Part shown: piece after piece, positions 1 through 13,116 of the stretch
Numbering within the stretch: the first letter of the stretch is position 1
Layout of the letters: every line of letters starts with the position of its first letter
DNA from: Deefgea piscis
GTDB taxonomy: Bacteria; Pseudomonadota; Gammaproteobacteria; Burkholderiales; Chitinibacteraceae
Direction: 5' to 3'
Assembly: GCF_013284055.1 (NCBI RefSeq)
Contig: NZ_CP054143.1
Coordinates: forward strand, 372,001-436,000
Length of the DNA: 64,000 nt
Made by a program: the position numbers and the translations under genes
Notes under the pieces: model-generated
Databases searched by the model: none
Told to the model about the DNA's origin: nothing
What the model saw: only the letters and a program-made list of their open reading frames with translations

Positions 1-100
1 AAGCCACTTCCCATGGTTCGCGAACGTCCAATAAATGAGGCGCTGCACGGTTTGAGTCTTGCAGCCAGAGATAAAGATCATTCGGATTAATATGTTGCAT
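1..100 (-). CDS. Rhodanese-domain protein, N-terminal fragment at window edge
   Basis: Only the first 33 codons are inside the window; the gene continues past the left edge. The translation begins MQHINPNDLYLWLQD and reaches LLDVREPWEVA, the first conserved block of the rhodanese (sulfurtransferase) fold, in which DVRE is the typical strand-loop motif. The catalytic Cys lies outside the window, so activity cannot be judged. An AAAGGG-like ribosome site lies about 9 bases before the ATG. Single-domain rhodaneses of this kind (GlpE/PspE type) move sulfane sulfur to a thiol acceptor. The family call rests on this short segment only. Confidence 0.6.
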   Translation of the reverse strand, partial: MQHINPNDLYLWLQDSNRAAPHLLDVREPWEVA

Positions 101-385
101 TTTTACTGCCCTTTGCATGCCACGACAACGCAAAAATACTGCGTTGCGTATTTAAAATCGATTCAGTTTGAGCGCCAGAGATCGCGACTCACCCCCAAGT
201 TGGCTGACCAATCCTTTAGCGTAATAGCGAGTACATCGATGACCAGCAGACCACGATGCAAACCCACTTTGGCGCAACGATTTGGCGCATGGCGCGCAAA
301 TTAAATCAGTTTCCGGCTAGAGGCAATCAATTTAATTGATTACCATGGCCGCTACTCGCTGTCGCTAGCCTTTTTTGGAGTTGTC
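101..385. other. Intergenic region between divergent genes
   Basis: No convincing gene is visible. The reading frame crossing its left part is antisense to the rhodanese start and has no ribosome site. A small hairpin (AACGCA, 7-base loop, TGCGTT) lies near 128-146. The stretch must hold the promoters of the two divergent genes, but I could not pick a clear -35/-10 pair. Confidence 0.4.
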
Positions 386-856
386 ATGACTTATCTTTAT
401 AGCTTATTCGCCCTTAGCATTGGCCTGATTATTCCACTGCAGGCGGCCATTAATAACCAACTCAAATCCGTAATCGGGCACAGTACTTTGCTGGCAGCCT
501 TAGTGTCTTTCTCGGTGGGTACGCTGGCCCTACTTTGCATCAGTCTGGCGACGGGGCAAAAAATCAGCGCACTGGCGCAACTACCGAAAGCCGAGCCGTG
601 GATGCTGCTGGGGGGCTTACTGGGCGCGGTCTTTGTTTTTGGCACGACGTTGATTGCGCCTAAACTCGGCGCAGCGACGATGTTGTCGCTCATTATCACT
701 GGGCAAATTATTGCCTCAATGCTGTTTGATCGATTTGGCTGGTTTGCCATGCCGATGAAAGATTTAAGCTGGCCACGCTTACTCGGCGCAGCCTTGATTA
801 TTATTGGCGTAGTCTTGGTGAACTTTGGCAATGATTGGCTTAATGCCAAGCCTTAA
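386..856 (+). CDS. YdcZ/DUF606-type small membrane transporter
   Basis: A 156-residue, almost entirely hydrophobic protein with four to five predicted membrane helices. It opens MTYLYSLFALSIGLIIPLQAA and carries the N-terminal PLQAAINNQLK segment and a GALIIIGVVLVN-like last helix typical of the DUF606 (YdcZ) branch of the drug/metabolite transporter superfamily. These are half-size (about 150 aa) proteins that probably act as dimers in the inner membrane; substrates are mostly unknown. A TTTTGGAG ribosome site precedes the ATG at good spacing. It stands alone between a divergent rhodanese gene and the chitinase, so context says nothing about substrate. Confidence 0.75.
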   Translation: MTYLYSLFALSIGLIIPLQAAINNQLKSVIGHSTLLAALVSFSVGTLALLCISLATGQKISALAQLPKAEPWMLLGGLLGAVFVFGTTLIAPKLGAATMLSLIITGQIIASMLFDRFGWFAMPMKDLSWPRLLGAALIIIGVVLVNFGNDWLNAKP

Positions 857-1163
857 ACGTAGGCTTGCTAAATCACATTACTTTCCTTTAGTCATACTTT
901 TGAATAACCACGCAAAAACTTTCAATTGTAGAAATATTTCGTATTAAATCAATACATTACTGACACTTTTATCAATTCACTAGTCATTTTCATCCCCAGA
1001 ATATTAATATGTTTTTGCTTACAAAAATCGAGTCAAACAGCAATCGTTTGCTGGCATCGTGAACTTGCCACTGAACGAATGCTGCTCTTCGATGATTTTT
1101 GTAATTTAAAAACAGCACTCGGCGGCGTCACCGATCGAAGTGCAATAAAAGGATGGAGACGGT
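857..1163. other. AT-rich upstream region of the chitinase gene
   Basis: No gene is seen. The sequence is clearly AT-richer than its neighbours, as expected for a long promoter or leader region. The last bases (AAAGGATGGAGACGGT) supply the chitinase ribosome site. No convincing operator palindrome was found, so control by chitin oligosaccharides can only be guessed. Confidence 0.4.
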
Positions 1164-3137
1164 ATGTCAGAAATGAATCGTTGGATGTTGGCGGCAATCC
1201 CCGCCATGATGATCAGTGCTTATGCCCATGCTACACCGGCATGGAGCGAAGGCAGTACTTACAATGCAGGTACCATCGTCAGTTACAAAGGACTTAATTA
1301 CAGCGCCCTCGTTACGCACACCGCTTACGTTGGCGCCGGCTGGACGCCGGATACCACCGCCACGCTATGGAAAGTAGCGGCCAATAGCAGCACCGCACCG
1401 ACGGCCCAACCTAGCCCTAGCCCGACCGCCTCACCGACGGCGACCCAAACACCTGCGCCAACACCAACGCCAAGCATTGCGCCCACGGCAACACCGACCA
1501 CCGCCCCCACGACACCAAGTAATTGCAGCACAACGTGGAATAGCGCCACCGCCTATCAAGGTGGACAGCGCGTGGTATATAACAACATCACTTTTGAAGC
1601 CAAATGGTGGGTACAAGGCACGATCCCATCGACCACCGACCAATGGGGTCCATGGAAAAACTTAGGCAGCTGCAACGGCGCGACGCCGACACCGACGGTA
1701 AAACCAACGGCGACACCAACCGCAACGCCGACTGCAACACCAACTGCAACACCGACTGCAACACCAACTGCAACACCAACTGCAACACCGACAGCAACAC
1801 CGACAGCAACGCCAAGTTCAGTACCAACGGCAACGCCGACCAGCAGCCCAGTGGCCGCCTACAAGCCGCAAATTAGCTATGTTGCCGCACCAGCAGGCTA
1901 TCCAAGCGCAGAACAATTTAGCGCCGCTGAGCGTGCTTTGTACGCCCAAGCCGGATCTGACAGCCAAACCATCGATCGAATTCGCGCAGCGCTACAAGTT
2001 CGCCCCGACAATATTGTGAATGCTGTTAGCCCAGGCGCAGCGAGCAATCCGGACAACGTTAAACGCGTTGAACGGGTATTGAGCTTGGCGAAATTTGATT
2101 ATTTCTTCCCCGTTCGCAATGTGAAATACACCTACGATAGCCTGCTCAAAGGCGTGGCTAAATTCCCAGCCTATTGCGCAACGTATACCGATGGCCGTGA
2201 TTCTGATTTGATTTGTAAAAAACTGCTGGCCACCTCGTTTGCTCACTTTGCACAAGAAACTGGCGCCAACTGGCCTTCACTCACGCCTGCCGTTGCGCGC
2301 GGTTATCCTGAGCAAAATAATGCCGTGTTAGCCACACTCGAGCAAAACGTCGCGATCCCGACCTTCCGCCAAGGTTTATGGTTCTTGCGTGAGCAAGGCA
2401 TGGTCGAAGGCAACGGCACAGGCGGTTATCAAGACTGCTTTAACGGTGCCGGTAGCTCGATTTTCTCGATTTTCTACCCTTGCAGCAAAAATGCCCAAGG
2501 CCAAAACCTGAGCTATTTTGGTCGTGGCTCCAAGCAACTCTCGTGGAATTACAACTACGGCCCATTCAGTAAATCACTGTATGGCGATGTGAATGTTTTA
2601 CTCGATAAACCCGAATTGGTTGCCGATACTTCGCTCAATTTTGCCTCAGCGATTTGGTTTGCGGTGTATCCACAGTCACCAAAACCACCGATGACTTGGG
2701 TGATTGACGGCACTTGGGTGCCCAATCAAGTGGACGCAGCCAACAATATGAAACCGGGCTTTGGTGCCACCACCTACATCATTAACGGTGGCATTGAATG
2801 CGGTAAAGGCAGCGAAGTCTCGCAATCGCTCAATCGGATTGCGGCGTATAAAGAGTTCACCAAAGAACTTGGCATCGACATTACCGGTGAGCAGCTCACG
2901 TGTGGCAATTCAAAAGGCTTTACCGATGGCTCGGCAGCAGCCACCAAAACTTATTTGGATAAAGGCTGGAATTACAACCCGAATAATCCGGGCGGCGTAG
3001 CATGGTCATGCCAATTAGCCACTTACCAAACGCCGTTTAGCCTGGCCAATCCGGGTGATTATCAAGCCTGCGTTGATTACTTCTTCCGTGGCCAAGTGAA
3101 ATTTAATGGCCAAATCGTCATCGACAACAGCAAATAA
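1164..3137 (+). CDS. Secreted modular GH19 chitinase with two CBM5/12 domains
   Basis: A 657-residue endochitinase predicted to hydrolyse beta-1,4-GlcNAc chains outside the cell. Order of parts: signal peptide (about residues 1-23, ending AHA); a first chitin-binding CBM5/12-like domain (about 25-72, PAWSEGSTYNAGTIVSYKG); a Pro/Thr linker; a second CBM5/12 (about 119-170) with the AKWWVQG aromatic patch; a longer PTAT linker; then a GH19 catalytic domain (about 240-600). The catalytic domain shows AHFAQETGANW, carrying the likely acid Glu, and YFGRGSKQLSWNYNYG, the family signature. The ribosome site GGAGACGGT fixes the first ATG. A strong terminator follows, so it is probably monocistronic. 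The function call is secure; extracellular chitin use is inferred from domains. Confidence 0.93.
   Translation: MSEMNRWMLAAIPAMMISAYAHATPAWSEGSTYNAGTIVSYKGLNYSALVTHTAYVGAGWTPDTTATLWKVAANSSTAPTAQPSPSPTASPTATQTPAPTPTPSIAPTATPTTAPTTPSNCSTTWNSATAYQGGQRVVYNNITFEAKWWVQGTIPSTTDQWGPWKNLGSCNGATPTPTVKPTATPTATPTATPTATPTATPTATPTATPTATPTATPSSVPTATPTSSPVAAYKPQISYVAAPAGYPSAEQFSAAERALYAQAGSDSQTIDRIRAALQVRPDNIVNAVSPGAASNPDNVKRVERVLSLAKFDYFFPVRNVKYTYDSLLKGVAKFPAYCATYTDGRDSDLICKKLLATSFAHFAQETGANWPSLTPAVARGYPEQNNAVLATLEQNVAIPTFRQGLWFLREQGMVEGNGTGGYQDCFNGAGSSIFSIFYPCSKNAQGQNLSYFGRGSKQLSWNYNYGPFSKSLYGDVNVLLDKPELVADTSLNFASAIWFAVYPQSPKPPMTWVIDGTWVPNQVDAANNMKPGFGATTYIINGGIECGKGSEVSQSLNRIAAYKEFTKELGIDITGEQLTCGNSKGFTDGSAAATKTYLDKGWNYNPNNPGGVAWSCQLATYQTPFSLANPGDYQACVDYFFRGQVKFNGQIVIDNSK
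1713..1808 (+). repeat. 12-bp tandem repeat coding the PTAT linker
   Basis: Eight near-identical 12-base units (ACACCAACTGCA / ACACCGACTGCA variants) lie head to tail inside the chitinase gene and encode the Pro-Thr-Ala-Thr linker. The unit is a multiple of three, so slippage would change linker length without a frameshift. Reverse-strand frames through it are by-products of the repeat. Confidence 0.9.
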
Positions 3138-3163
3138 GCAATCAGCAACGCAGTAATACCCAC

Positions 3164-3204
3164 AAAAAACGCCGTTCACTGAAATTGTGAACGGCGTTTT
3201 TTTT
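3164..3204 (+). terminator. Rho-independent terminator of the chitinase gene
   Basis: AACGCCGTTCAC and GTGAACGGCGTT form a perfect 12-bp stem around a 7-base loop, followed by a run of eight or more T. It lies about 30 bases after the chitinase stop. Confidence 0.93.
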
Positions 3205-3342
3205 ATCAAGCGAATGACTCGATCAACCTAGACTCAGCGTATACATAGGCATTGCTAATCGCATTGGCACTGCTGCAAGCTGATGTGACAACCGTGCCGC
3301 AGGCATTTCAAACCAGCAACAAGCAATTGAAACTTTATTAAC

Positions 3343-3391
3343 GGGTATACCTGTTTAGACTTTATCAAAAATAAGCCACAGAGAAATACCC
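3343..3391. repeat. 49-bp GGGTAT...ATACCC element, copy 1
   Basis: Exactly 49 bp, starting GGGTAT and ending ATACCC, with TTTAG near position 13 and partial internal pairing. Its last base directly precedes the stop codon of the minus-strand NUDIX gene, so in that transcript it is the first 49 bases of the 3' untranslated region. It belongs to a family of ten in this window. Confidence 0.75.
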
Positions 3392-3940
3392 CTATACCAA
3401 ACCTTTTTGCTGCGCCCAAAATACGCCAGCAATGGTTTTAGCATCGGTAATGCTGCCATCGAGTACGCCAGCGATCAGCTCAGGCATACTCATCGTAATG
3501 CTTTCTAAAAATTCACCATCATCGAGCTGACGCTCTCCGGCGGTTAAGTCTCGCGCCAAATACAATTTAATTTCTTCGTCGGTATACGAAATAATTGGGT
3601 GAATCACCCCCAGATATTCCCAAGACGCGGCGCTATAACCGGTTTCTTCGAATAATTCGCGCTGCGCGCAAGCCAAAGGATCTTCGCCAGCGTCGAGTTT
3701 ACCGGCCGGAAACTCGATAAACACCCGATCTAATGGATAACGAAATTGCCGCTCAAGCAATAATCGGCCATCGGCTAGCTGTGGAATCACCATCACCGCG
3801 CCTGGGTGCTTAATATATTCACGCGTTGCCGTGCTGCCATCGGGCAAACGCACGGTATCGCAAAAAGCGTTGAGCAATTTGCCTTTAAATAAGGGCTGGC
3901 TAGAGAGCGTTTCTTCGATTAAATGGCGATCTACTGACAT
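3392..3940 (-). CDS. NUDIX hydrolase, ADP-ribose pyrophosphatase type
   Basis: A 182-residue protein starting MSVDRHLIEETLSS. The Nudix box is complete (G-x5-E-x7-REL-x-EETGY) at about residues 92-114, preceded by FIEFPAGKLD, as in the ADP-ribose/ADP-glucose pyrophosphatase (NudF-like) subgroup that cleaves ADP-sugars to AMP and sugar phosphate. A longer frame starting about 100 bases upstream is possible, but a terminator hairpin with a T run ends only 14 bases before this ATG, which argues for the shorter start. It follows glgP, so cleavage of ADP-glucose, and thus a brake on glycogen synthesis, is an attractive but unproven role; ADP-ribose is the usual family substrate. Confidence 0.85.
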   Translation of the reverse strand: MSVDRHLIEETLSSQPLFKGKLLNAFCDTVRLPDGSTATREYIKHPGAVMVIPQLADGRLLLERQFRYPLDRVFIEFPAGKLDAGEDPLACAQRELFEETGYSAASWEYLGVIHPIISYTDEEIKLYLARDLTAGERQLDDGEFLESITMSMPELIAGVLDGSITDAKTIAGVFWAQQKGLV

Positions 3941-3953
3941 GATATTGATCCAT

Positions 3954-3977
3954 AAAAAAGGCGACCTTGCGGCCGCC
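3954..3977 (-). terminator. Terminator after the glycogen operon, before the NUDIX gene
   Basis: On the minus strand GGCGGCC, a GCAA tetraloop and GGTCGCC form a 7-bp stem (one G-U pair) followed by six T. It lies between the glgP stop and the preferred NUDIX start, so it probably ends most glg transcripts and makes NUDIX expression depend on read-through or its own promoter. Confidence 0.75.
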
Positions 3978-4060
3978 CAGTTTAACGCGTTTTGTAAGGC
4001 ATAAAGCAAAAGTTGGCTGTCAGCCTTACCTGACTTTGTCATAAAACAGCTTATGAGTGC

Positions 4061-6514
4061 TTAAAGCTTGACCGCCTGCGTATGCCAAATCCGATCGGCG
4101 TATTCTTGAATCGTTCGATCCGATGAGAAATGCCCCATTGCCGCCACATTTAAAATGGCTTTTCGCGCCCAAAGATCGGGTTTCGCAAATAGCGCATCCA
4201 CTTTGGCCTGCATGGCGACATAGGCTTCAAAATCAGCCAATAATTGATAATGATCGCCCCAATTGACCAAGGTATCAAAAATCACCCGATAGCGCTCTGG
4301 CTCGCTCGGGCTAAAAAATCCCGACGCCAACATATTAAGCGTATCGCGTAGCGCTTTATTGTTTTCATAAATACTGCGCGGATTGTAGCCATCACGGCGT
4401 AATGCGCTGACTTCTTCGCTGGTATTGCCAAAAATAAACATATTATCGCCGCCAATCGCCTCTTGCATTTCCACATTGGCACCATCCAATGTACCAATGG
4501 TTAATGCACCATTAAGGGCAAATTTCATATTGCCAGTGCCAGAAGCTTCGGTACCGGCGGTGGAGATTTGCTCAGATAAATCGGCGGCAGGAATAATAAT
4601 TTCGGCCAAACTCACGCTGTAATTGGGTAAAAACACCACCTTTAATCGATCACCAATGCGCTCATCATTATTAATTTTAATCCCAACATCATTAATGAGT
4701 TGAATGATCAATTTGGCCATATGGTAGGCCGACGCTGCTTTACCAGCAAAAATCACCACGCGCGGTTGCCATTTTTTATCTGGCTCAGCCAAGATTTGGT
4801 TATATCGCGTAATCACATGCAATACATTGAGTAATTGCCGCTTGTATTCATGGATTCGTTTTACTTGTACATCAAATAAAGCGTTTGGATTAATCACACC
4901 GCCTAAAGTACGCGCCACATACATGGCTAAACGTTTTTTATTGGCTAATTTAGCCGCGCGAAACTCAGCCACAAACAGAGGAAAATCAGCGTGTGTTTTG
5001 AGCTCAACTAATTCATTTAAATTAGCGCGCCAAGTTTGGCCTATGGCTTTATCGATTAAATGCGATAATTCAGGGTTGGCCAAAGCCAGCCAACGGCGCG
5101 GTGTCACGCCATTGGTCACATTGGTAAATCGATCTGGATACAAGCGCGCAAAATCAGCAAAAATCGATTCAACCATCAGCGCGGAGTGCAATGCCGACAC
5201 ACCATTCACTTGATGGCTGGCAATCACCGCCAAATACGCCATCCTGACTTTTCTCTCGCCATGCTCGTCGATTAACGACACGCGACGTAAAAAGTCAAAA
5301 TCATTCGGGATCATTAAAGCGACTTCTTTTAAAAAAGCCTCATTTAAATCAAAAATAATTTTTAAATGCCGAGGCAATAATCGCCCCAGCATATTCACAT
5401 CCCAAGTCTCTAACGCCTCAGACATTAAAGTGTGATTGGTATAGCTAAATACTTTACCGGTAATCGCCCATGCTTCACGCCATTCATAATGATAATCATC
5501 AATTAATAAGCGCATTAACTCCGGAATCGCCAACACCGGATGAGTATCATTTAAATGAATCGCGACTTTATCAGCTAAATGATCCAAATTTTCATGGGTG
5601 CTTAAATAGCGATGAATAATATCTTGCAAACTCGCCGCAACAAAAAAATACTCTTGCCGTAAACGCAATTCTTTACCGACCAAGGTAGAATCATCGGGAT
5701 ATAACACTCGTGAGACGTTTTCAGAGAGATTTTTTTCTTCCACCGCCGAGAAATAATCGCCCTGATTAAACTTAGATAAATTAATTTCACGCGTAGAGCG
5801 CGCCGTCCACAGCCGCAAAGTATTGGTCGATTTAGTGGCAAACCCCGGAATAATAATATCGTGCGCCACCGCCAAAACATCGTGCTGGCTATCAAGCCAG
5901 CGCACACTGCTACCTTCTTGCTCGAGTCGACCACCAAAACGCACGCGGTAACACACTTCATCACGAGGGAAATCGACAATATTGACCGATCCCAACCAAG
6001 TATCCGGTACTTCAACTTGGCGGCCTTCAATAATGCGCTGCTTAAACATACCAAATTGATAGCGTATGCCGTAGCCCATACCCGGAATACCCAAGGTCGC
6101 CATCGAATCTAAAAAACACGCCGCCAAACGCCCTAAACCACCATTGCCCAACGCCGCATCGGGCTCTAAACCGACTAATTCATCGTAATCAACGCCCATA
6201 TCATCGAGCGCAGTGCGCACCACGTCTTCCATATCCAGCGCCAATAAGGCATTAGATAAGGCGCGACCAATCAAAAACTCCATCGATAAGTAATACACCC
6301 GCTTTAAGTCTTGCGAATATTGCGCTCGGGTCGTTTCCATCCAGCGCTCGACCATTTGATCGCGCACCGCTAAAAACGTTGCCTCCATCCAGTCTTTGGG
6401 CTGCGCGGCACGCGGGTCTTTGCCAATGGAGTACATTAATTTATTGGCAATGGCTTTTTTCATGCTTTCGGCATCATACAAAGCCGTCGAGTCATATTGG
6501 AAAGGCAAACTCAT
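4061..6514 (-). CDS. glgP: Glycogen phosphorylase
   Basis: An 817-residue cytoplasmic enzyme that releases glucose-1-phosphate from glycogen ends using phosphate and PLP. The GT35 signatures are present: [14 protein letters not shown] near the N-terminus, [38 protein letters not shown], and the PLP-lysine segment [20 protein letters not shown] near residue 660. Length fits the family (about 810-830). The start MSLPFQYD is preferred over an ATG ten codons upstream because GGGAG lies seven bases before it. It is the last glg gene of the operon, 71 bases after glgA, so degradation and synthesis enzymes are co-transcribed. Confidence 0.95.
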   Translation of the reverse strand: MSLPFQYDSTALYDAESMKKAIANKLMYSIGKDPRAAQPKDWMEATFLAVRDQMVERWMETTRAQYSQDLKRVYYLSMEFLIGRALSNALLALDMEDVVRTALDDMGVDYDELVGLEPDAALGNGGLGRLAACFLDSMATLGIPGMGYGIRYQFGMFKQRIIEGRQVEVPDTWLGSVNIVDFPRDEVCYRVRFGGRLEQEGSSVRWLDSQHDVLAVAHDIIIPGFATKSTNTLRLWTARSTREINLSKFNQGDYFSAVEEKNLSENVSRVLYPDDSTLVGKELRLRQEYFFVAASLQDIIHRYLSTHENLDHLADKVAIHLNDTHPVLAIPELMRLLIDDYHYEWREAWAITGKVFSYTNHTLMSEALETWDVNMLGRLLPRHLKIIFDLNEAFLKEVALMIPNDFDFLRRVSLIDEHGERKVRMAYLAVIASHQVNGVSALHSALMVESIFADFARLYPDRFTNVTNGVTPRRWLALANPELSHLIDKAIGQTWRANLNELVELKTHADFPLFVAEFRAAKLANKKRLAMYVARTLGGVINPNALFDVQVKRIHEYKRQLLNVLHVITRYNQILAEPDKKWQPRVVIFAGKAASAYHMAKLIIQLINDVGIKINNDERIGDRLKVVFLPNYSVSLAEIIIPAADLSEQISTAGTEASGTGNMKFALNGALTIGTLDGANVEMQEAIGGDNMFIFGNTSEEVSALRRDGYNPRSIYENNKALRDTLNMLASGFFSPSEPERYRVIFDTLVNWGDHYQLLADFEAYVAMQAKVDALFAKPDLWARKAILNVAAMGHFSSDRTIQEYADRIWHTQAVKL

Positions 6515-6585
6515 GGTCGAACTCCCAAACGAAAACGATTTCAATATCGCCTTAAGCGCACAAATAATCAGCGATTGCGCGCCAG

Positions 6586-8019
6586 CTAAGCGCCTAAGCT
6601 ACGGTATAAATCATGGTATTGCATGGCTGCACTATGCCAGCCAAAGTCAGTGCGCATTGCTTCTTGCCGCACCGCCTTCCAATCTTTAGGTCTGGCCCAC
6701 AAAGCAAAAATACGCCGAATACCCTGGGTGAGTTCTTCTTTAGAGAAGCCATTAAATACCGCGCCGGTGGCAATACCGTCTTGTAGGTTTTCTAAAGAAC
6801 AATCAATCACCGTGTCGCTCAAGCCACCCACACGGCGCACCAAAGGTAGCGCGCCATATTTCAAGCCGTAGAGCTGCGTTAAACCACAAGGCTCAAAGCG
6901 ACTAGGCACCATCATCACATCACTACCGGCCATGATTTGATGCGAAAACGCTTCGTCGTAGCCGATTTTTACCGCCACTTGCTGGGGATTGTCGGCGGCA
7001 GCAGCGACAAAAGCCGCTTCCATTGCAGCGTCGCCACTACCCAGCAACACAAACTGACCGCCGCGATCGGTGATTTCCTTGAGCGCGGCCAACACCAAGT
7101 GCAAACCTTTTTGCTCGGTTAAACGGCTAACGACGGCAAATAACGGTTTTTCTGTGGCGTGCTCTAAACCCATCAGCGCTTGTAATGCCGCTTTACATTT
7201 GGCTTTGCCGGTTAATTTATCCACGCTATAGTTCGCGGCAATCAAGGCGTCGCTCTCTGGGTGCCACACGGCTTCATCAACGCCATTTAAAATGCCCGAC
7301 AATACGTCTTGCCGCGCACGCAATAAGCCATCTAAGCCACAACCTTGCTCAGGCGTGCTAATTTCTTGGGCATACGTTGGCGATACCGTGGTGATTCGGT
7401 CGGCGTAATAAATCCCCGCTTTCATAAACGAAATTTGTCCATGAAATTCCAGCCCATTTAATGCAAAAAAATGCGCGGGTAATTCAAGCTGCGCAAATTG
7501 ATGAGCCGGAAAAATCCCCTGATAGGCTAAATTATGAATCGTAAATACGCTCGTAGCCGGACGCCCAGCTGCGGCCAAATACGCCGGCACTAAACCGGCG
7601 TGCCAGTCATGCGCGTGCACAATGGCCGGTCGCCAATAGGTATCGATGCCTTCAGCAATACGCGTCGCCACCCAACCCAAGAGCGCAAACCGCAGATGAT
7701 TATCGGCATATGGATGATGGTTGCCATCTTGATATGGATTACCACCGCGCGCGTATAAATGCGGTGCATCGATGACATACACGCCAATATCATCTGGCGT
7801 GCGGCCAAATTTCAAACCGATCTTGCCAGCAAACGTCTCCAATGTGGCGACATCACTCACTGCCGTTAATCCGGCCAATATCGAAGGGAAACCCGGCAAT
7901 AAAACGCGAACATCGCAAGCCAAAGGCGCTAAAGCCAATGGCAATGCCCCCGAGACATCCGCCAAACCACCGGTTTTGAGTAATGGAAACATTTCGGCAC
8001 AGACGTGGAGTACTCGCAT
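6586..8019 (-). CDS. glgA: Glycogen synthase (ADP-glucose)
   Basis: A GT5 glycosyltransferase of 477 residues that adds glucose from ADP-glucose to glycogen. The N-terminus [22 protein letters not shown] has the KTGG ADP-glucose-binding motif at the usual place, and the C-terminal domain has [18 protein letters not shown] with the conserved Glu pair. Two in-frame ATGs lie three codons apart; the second is chosen because it matches the usual family N-terminus and lies nine bases after AAGG. That ribosome site overlaps the glgC stop, so glgC and glgA are probably translationally coupled. Confidence 0.95.
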   Translation of the reverse strand: MRVLHVCAEMFPLLKTGGLADVSGALPLALAPLACDVRVLLPGFPSILAGLTAVSDVATLETFAGKIGLKFGRTPDDIGVYVIDAPHLYARGGNPYQDGNHHPYADNHLRFALLGWVATRIAEGIDTYWRPAIVHAHDWHAGLVPAYLAAAGRPATSVFTIHNLAYQGIFPAHQFAQLELPAHFFALNGLEFHGQISFMKAGIYYADRITTVSPTYAQEISTPEQGCGLDGLLRARQDVLSGILNGVDEAVWHPESDALIAANYSVDKLTGKAKCKAALQALMGLEHATEKPLFAVVSRLTEQKGLHLVLAALKEITDRGGQFVLLGSGDAAMEAAFVAAAADNPQQVAVKIGYDEAFSHQIMAGSDVMMVPSRFEPCGLTQLYGLKYGALPLVRRVGGLSDTVIDCSLENLQDGIATGAVFNGFSKEELTQGIRRIFALWARPKDWKAVRQEAMRTDFGWHSAAMQYHDLYRSLGA

Positions 8020-8030
8020 TTCGCTCATCC

Positions 8031-9329
8031 TTATGATTGTTGCGCTGCGGATGATGCCAACTTGACCAGCATATCCCGCGTCACCAAAACAACGCCGGTT
8101 TCGGTGCGATGAAAGCGGCGCTCATCGTCTTCGGCGTTTTCACCAATAATGGTGTTTTCGGGAATTTCGCATGCACGGTCAATAATGCAGCGCCGAATGC
8201 GCGAACCGCGGCCGATCACCACTTGCGGCAAAATCACCGTTGAATCAATGGTGCAAAATGAATGAATTCGCACTTGTGAAAACAGCACCGAATTAATCAC
8301 CAGCGAGCCCGAAACAATACAACCGCCCGAAACCAAAGAATTGAGCGTCATGCCGTGGCTACCATTGCGATCTTGCACAAATTTGGCGGGCGGCAATTGC
8401 TCTTGCAGCGTCCAGATTGGCCAATCGGTGTCATACACATCGAGTTCTGGCGTGACGGAGGCCAAATCTAAATTGGCCGCCCAATACGCATCCACGGTAC
8501 CGACATCGCGCCAGTACGGCTCACCGCTGGACTCGGTCATCACGCACGACAAACTAAACGGATGCGCAAAAGCCTTGCCCTCTAAAACACTTTTGGGAAT
8601 TAAATCTTTGCCAAAATCATGGCTAGAACCAGCCAAAACAATATCTTCTTCAAGTAAGCGCTCTAAATAACGGGTATTAAAGATATACACGCCCATTGAG
8701 GCCAAAGAGACATTGTCATTACCCGGCATGGCGGGTGGCGATTCGGGTTTTTCGATAAAATCGATGATTTTTCGCGACTCATCAACCGCCATCACGCCAA
8801 ACGCACTTGCCTCGGCGCGTGGCACTTCGATACAAGCGACGGTGACTTCAGCGCCAAGCAATACATGGTCGACCAGCATCCGTGAGTAATCCATTTTATA
8901 AATGTGATCACCCGCCAAAATCACCACGTATTCGGAACGATAGGTGCGCAAAATATCTAAGTTTTGATAAATCGCATCAGCCGTTCCACGATACCAATGC
9001 GCTTCGTCCACCCGCTGCTGCGCGGGCAGCACATCAACAAATTCATTCATTTCATTGCGTAAAAAAGACCAGCCGCGCTGTAAATGTCGCATTAAAGAAT
9101 GCGATTTATATTGCGTAATCACGCCAATTCGGCGCACGCCCGAATTAATGCAATTAGATAAAGCAAAATCAATAATGCGAAACTTACCGCCAAAATACAC
9201 CCCGGGCTTGGCGCGATGATCGGTCAATTGCTTAAGCCGAGAACCGCGCCCGCCCGCCAACACCAGCGCCACCGCACGGCTAGGTAATTGACGCGCTAAA
9301 GTGGCTTTATCTATCAATTGCATTTCCAT
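8031..9329 (-). CDS. glgC: Glucose-1-phosphate adenylyltransferase
   Basis: A 432-residue ADP-glucose pyrophosphorylase, the committed step of bacterial glycogen synthesis (glucose-1-P + ATP to ADP-glucose). The N-terminal nucleotidyltransferase domain carries [20 protein letters not shown] and [21 protein letters not shown] is the sugar-phosphate region; the C-terminal third is the left-handed beta-helix with isoleucine-rich hexapeptides ([15 protein letters not shown]). Length is typical. A GGAG eight bases before the ATG supports the start. It is the fourth gene of the glg operon. Family members are usually allosterically regulated by glycolytic intermediates; the effector cannot be read from the sequence. 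Confidence 0.95.
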   Translation of the reverse strand: MEMQLIDKATLARQLPSRAVALVLAGGRGSRLKQLTDHRAKPGVYFGGKFRIIDFALSNCINSGVRRIGVITQYKSHSLMRHLQRGWSFLRNEMNEFVDVLPAQQRVDEAHWYRGTADAIYQNLDILRTYRSEYVVILAGDHIYKMDYSRMLVDHVLLGAEVTVACIEVPRAEASAFGVMAVDESRKIIDFIEKPESPPAMPGNDNVSLASMGVYIFNTRYLERLLEEDIVLAGSSHDFGKDLIPKSVLEGKAFAHPFSLSCVMTESSGEPYWRDVGTVDAYWAANLDLASVTPELDVYDTDWPIWTLQEQLPPAKFVQDRNGSHGMTLNSLVSGGCIVSGSLVINSVLFSQVRIHSFCTIDSTVILPQVVIGRGSRIRRCIIDRACEIPENTIIGENAEDDERRFHRTETGVVLVTRDMLVKLASSAAQQS

Positions 9330-9364
9330 GGGTCTTGCTCCGTGTTATTGAGGCGCTGCGCAGT

Positions 9365-9394
9365 TTCAAGTACCTGCCATTGCAGGCACTTGAA
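9365..9394 (-). other. Intercistronic hairpin between pgm and glgC
   Basis: TTCAAGT-A-CCTGC, a 4-base loop, then GCAGG-C-ACTTGAA form a 12-bp stem with one mismatch. No T run follows, so it is not an intrinsic terminator. It could be a processing or stability element separating pgm from glgC expression (inference). Confidence 0.6.
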
Positions 9395-9419
9395 GCATCA
9401 GTCCGTAAAACGAGTCCGT

Positions 9420-13109
<3,690 letters not shown>

Positions 13110-13116
<7 letters not shown>

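Noticed and set aside
1713-1808. Possible CRISPR-like repeat
   Set aside because: Direct 12-bp units without spacers, inside a coding linker.
1325-1876. Several open frames across the chitinase linker
   Set aside because: They are shadows of the 12-bp repeat, which lacks stops in other frames.
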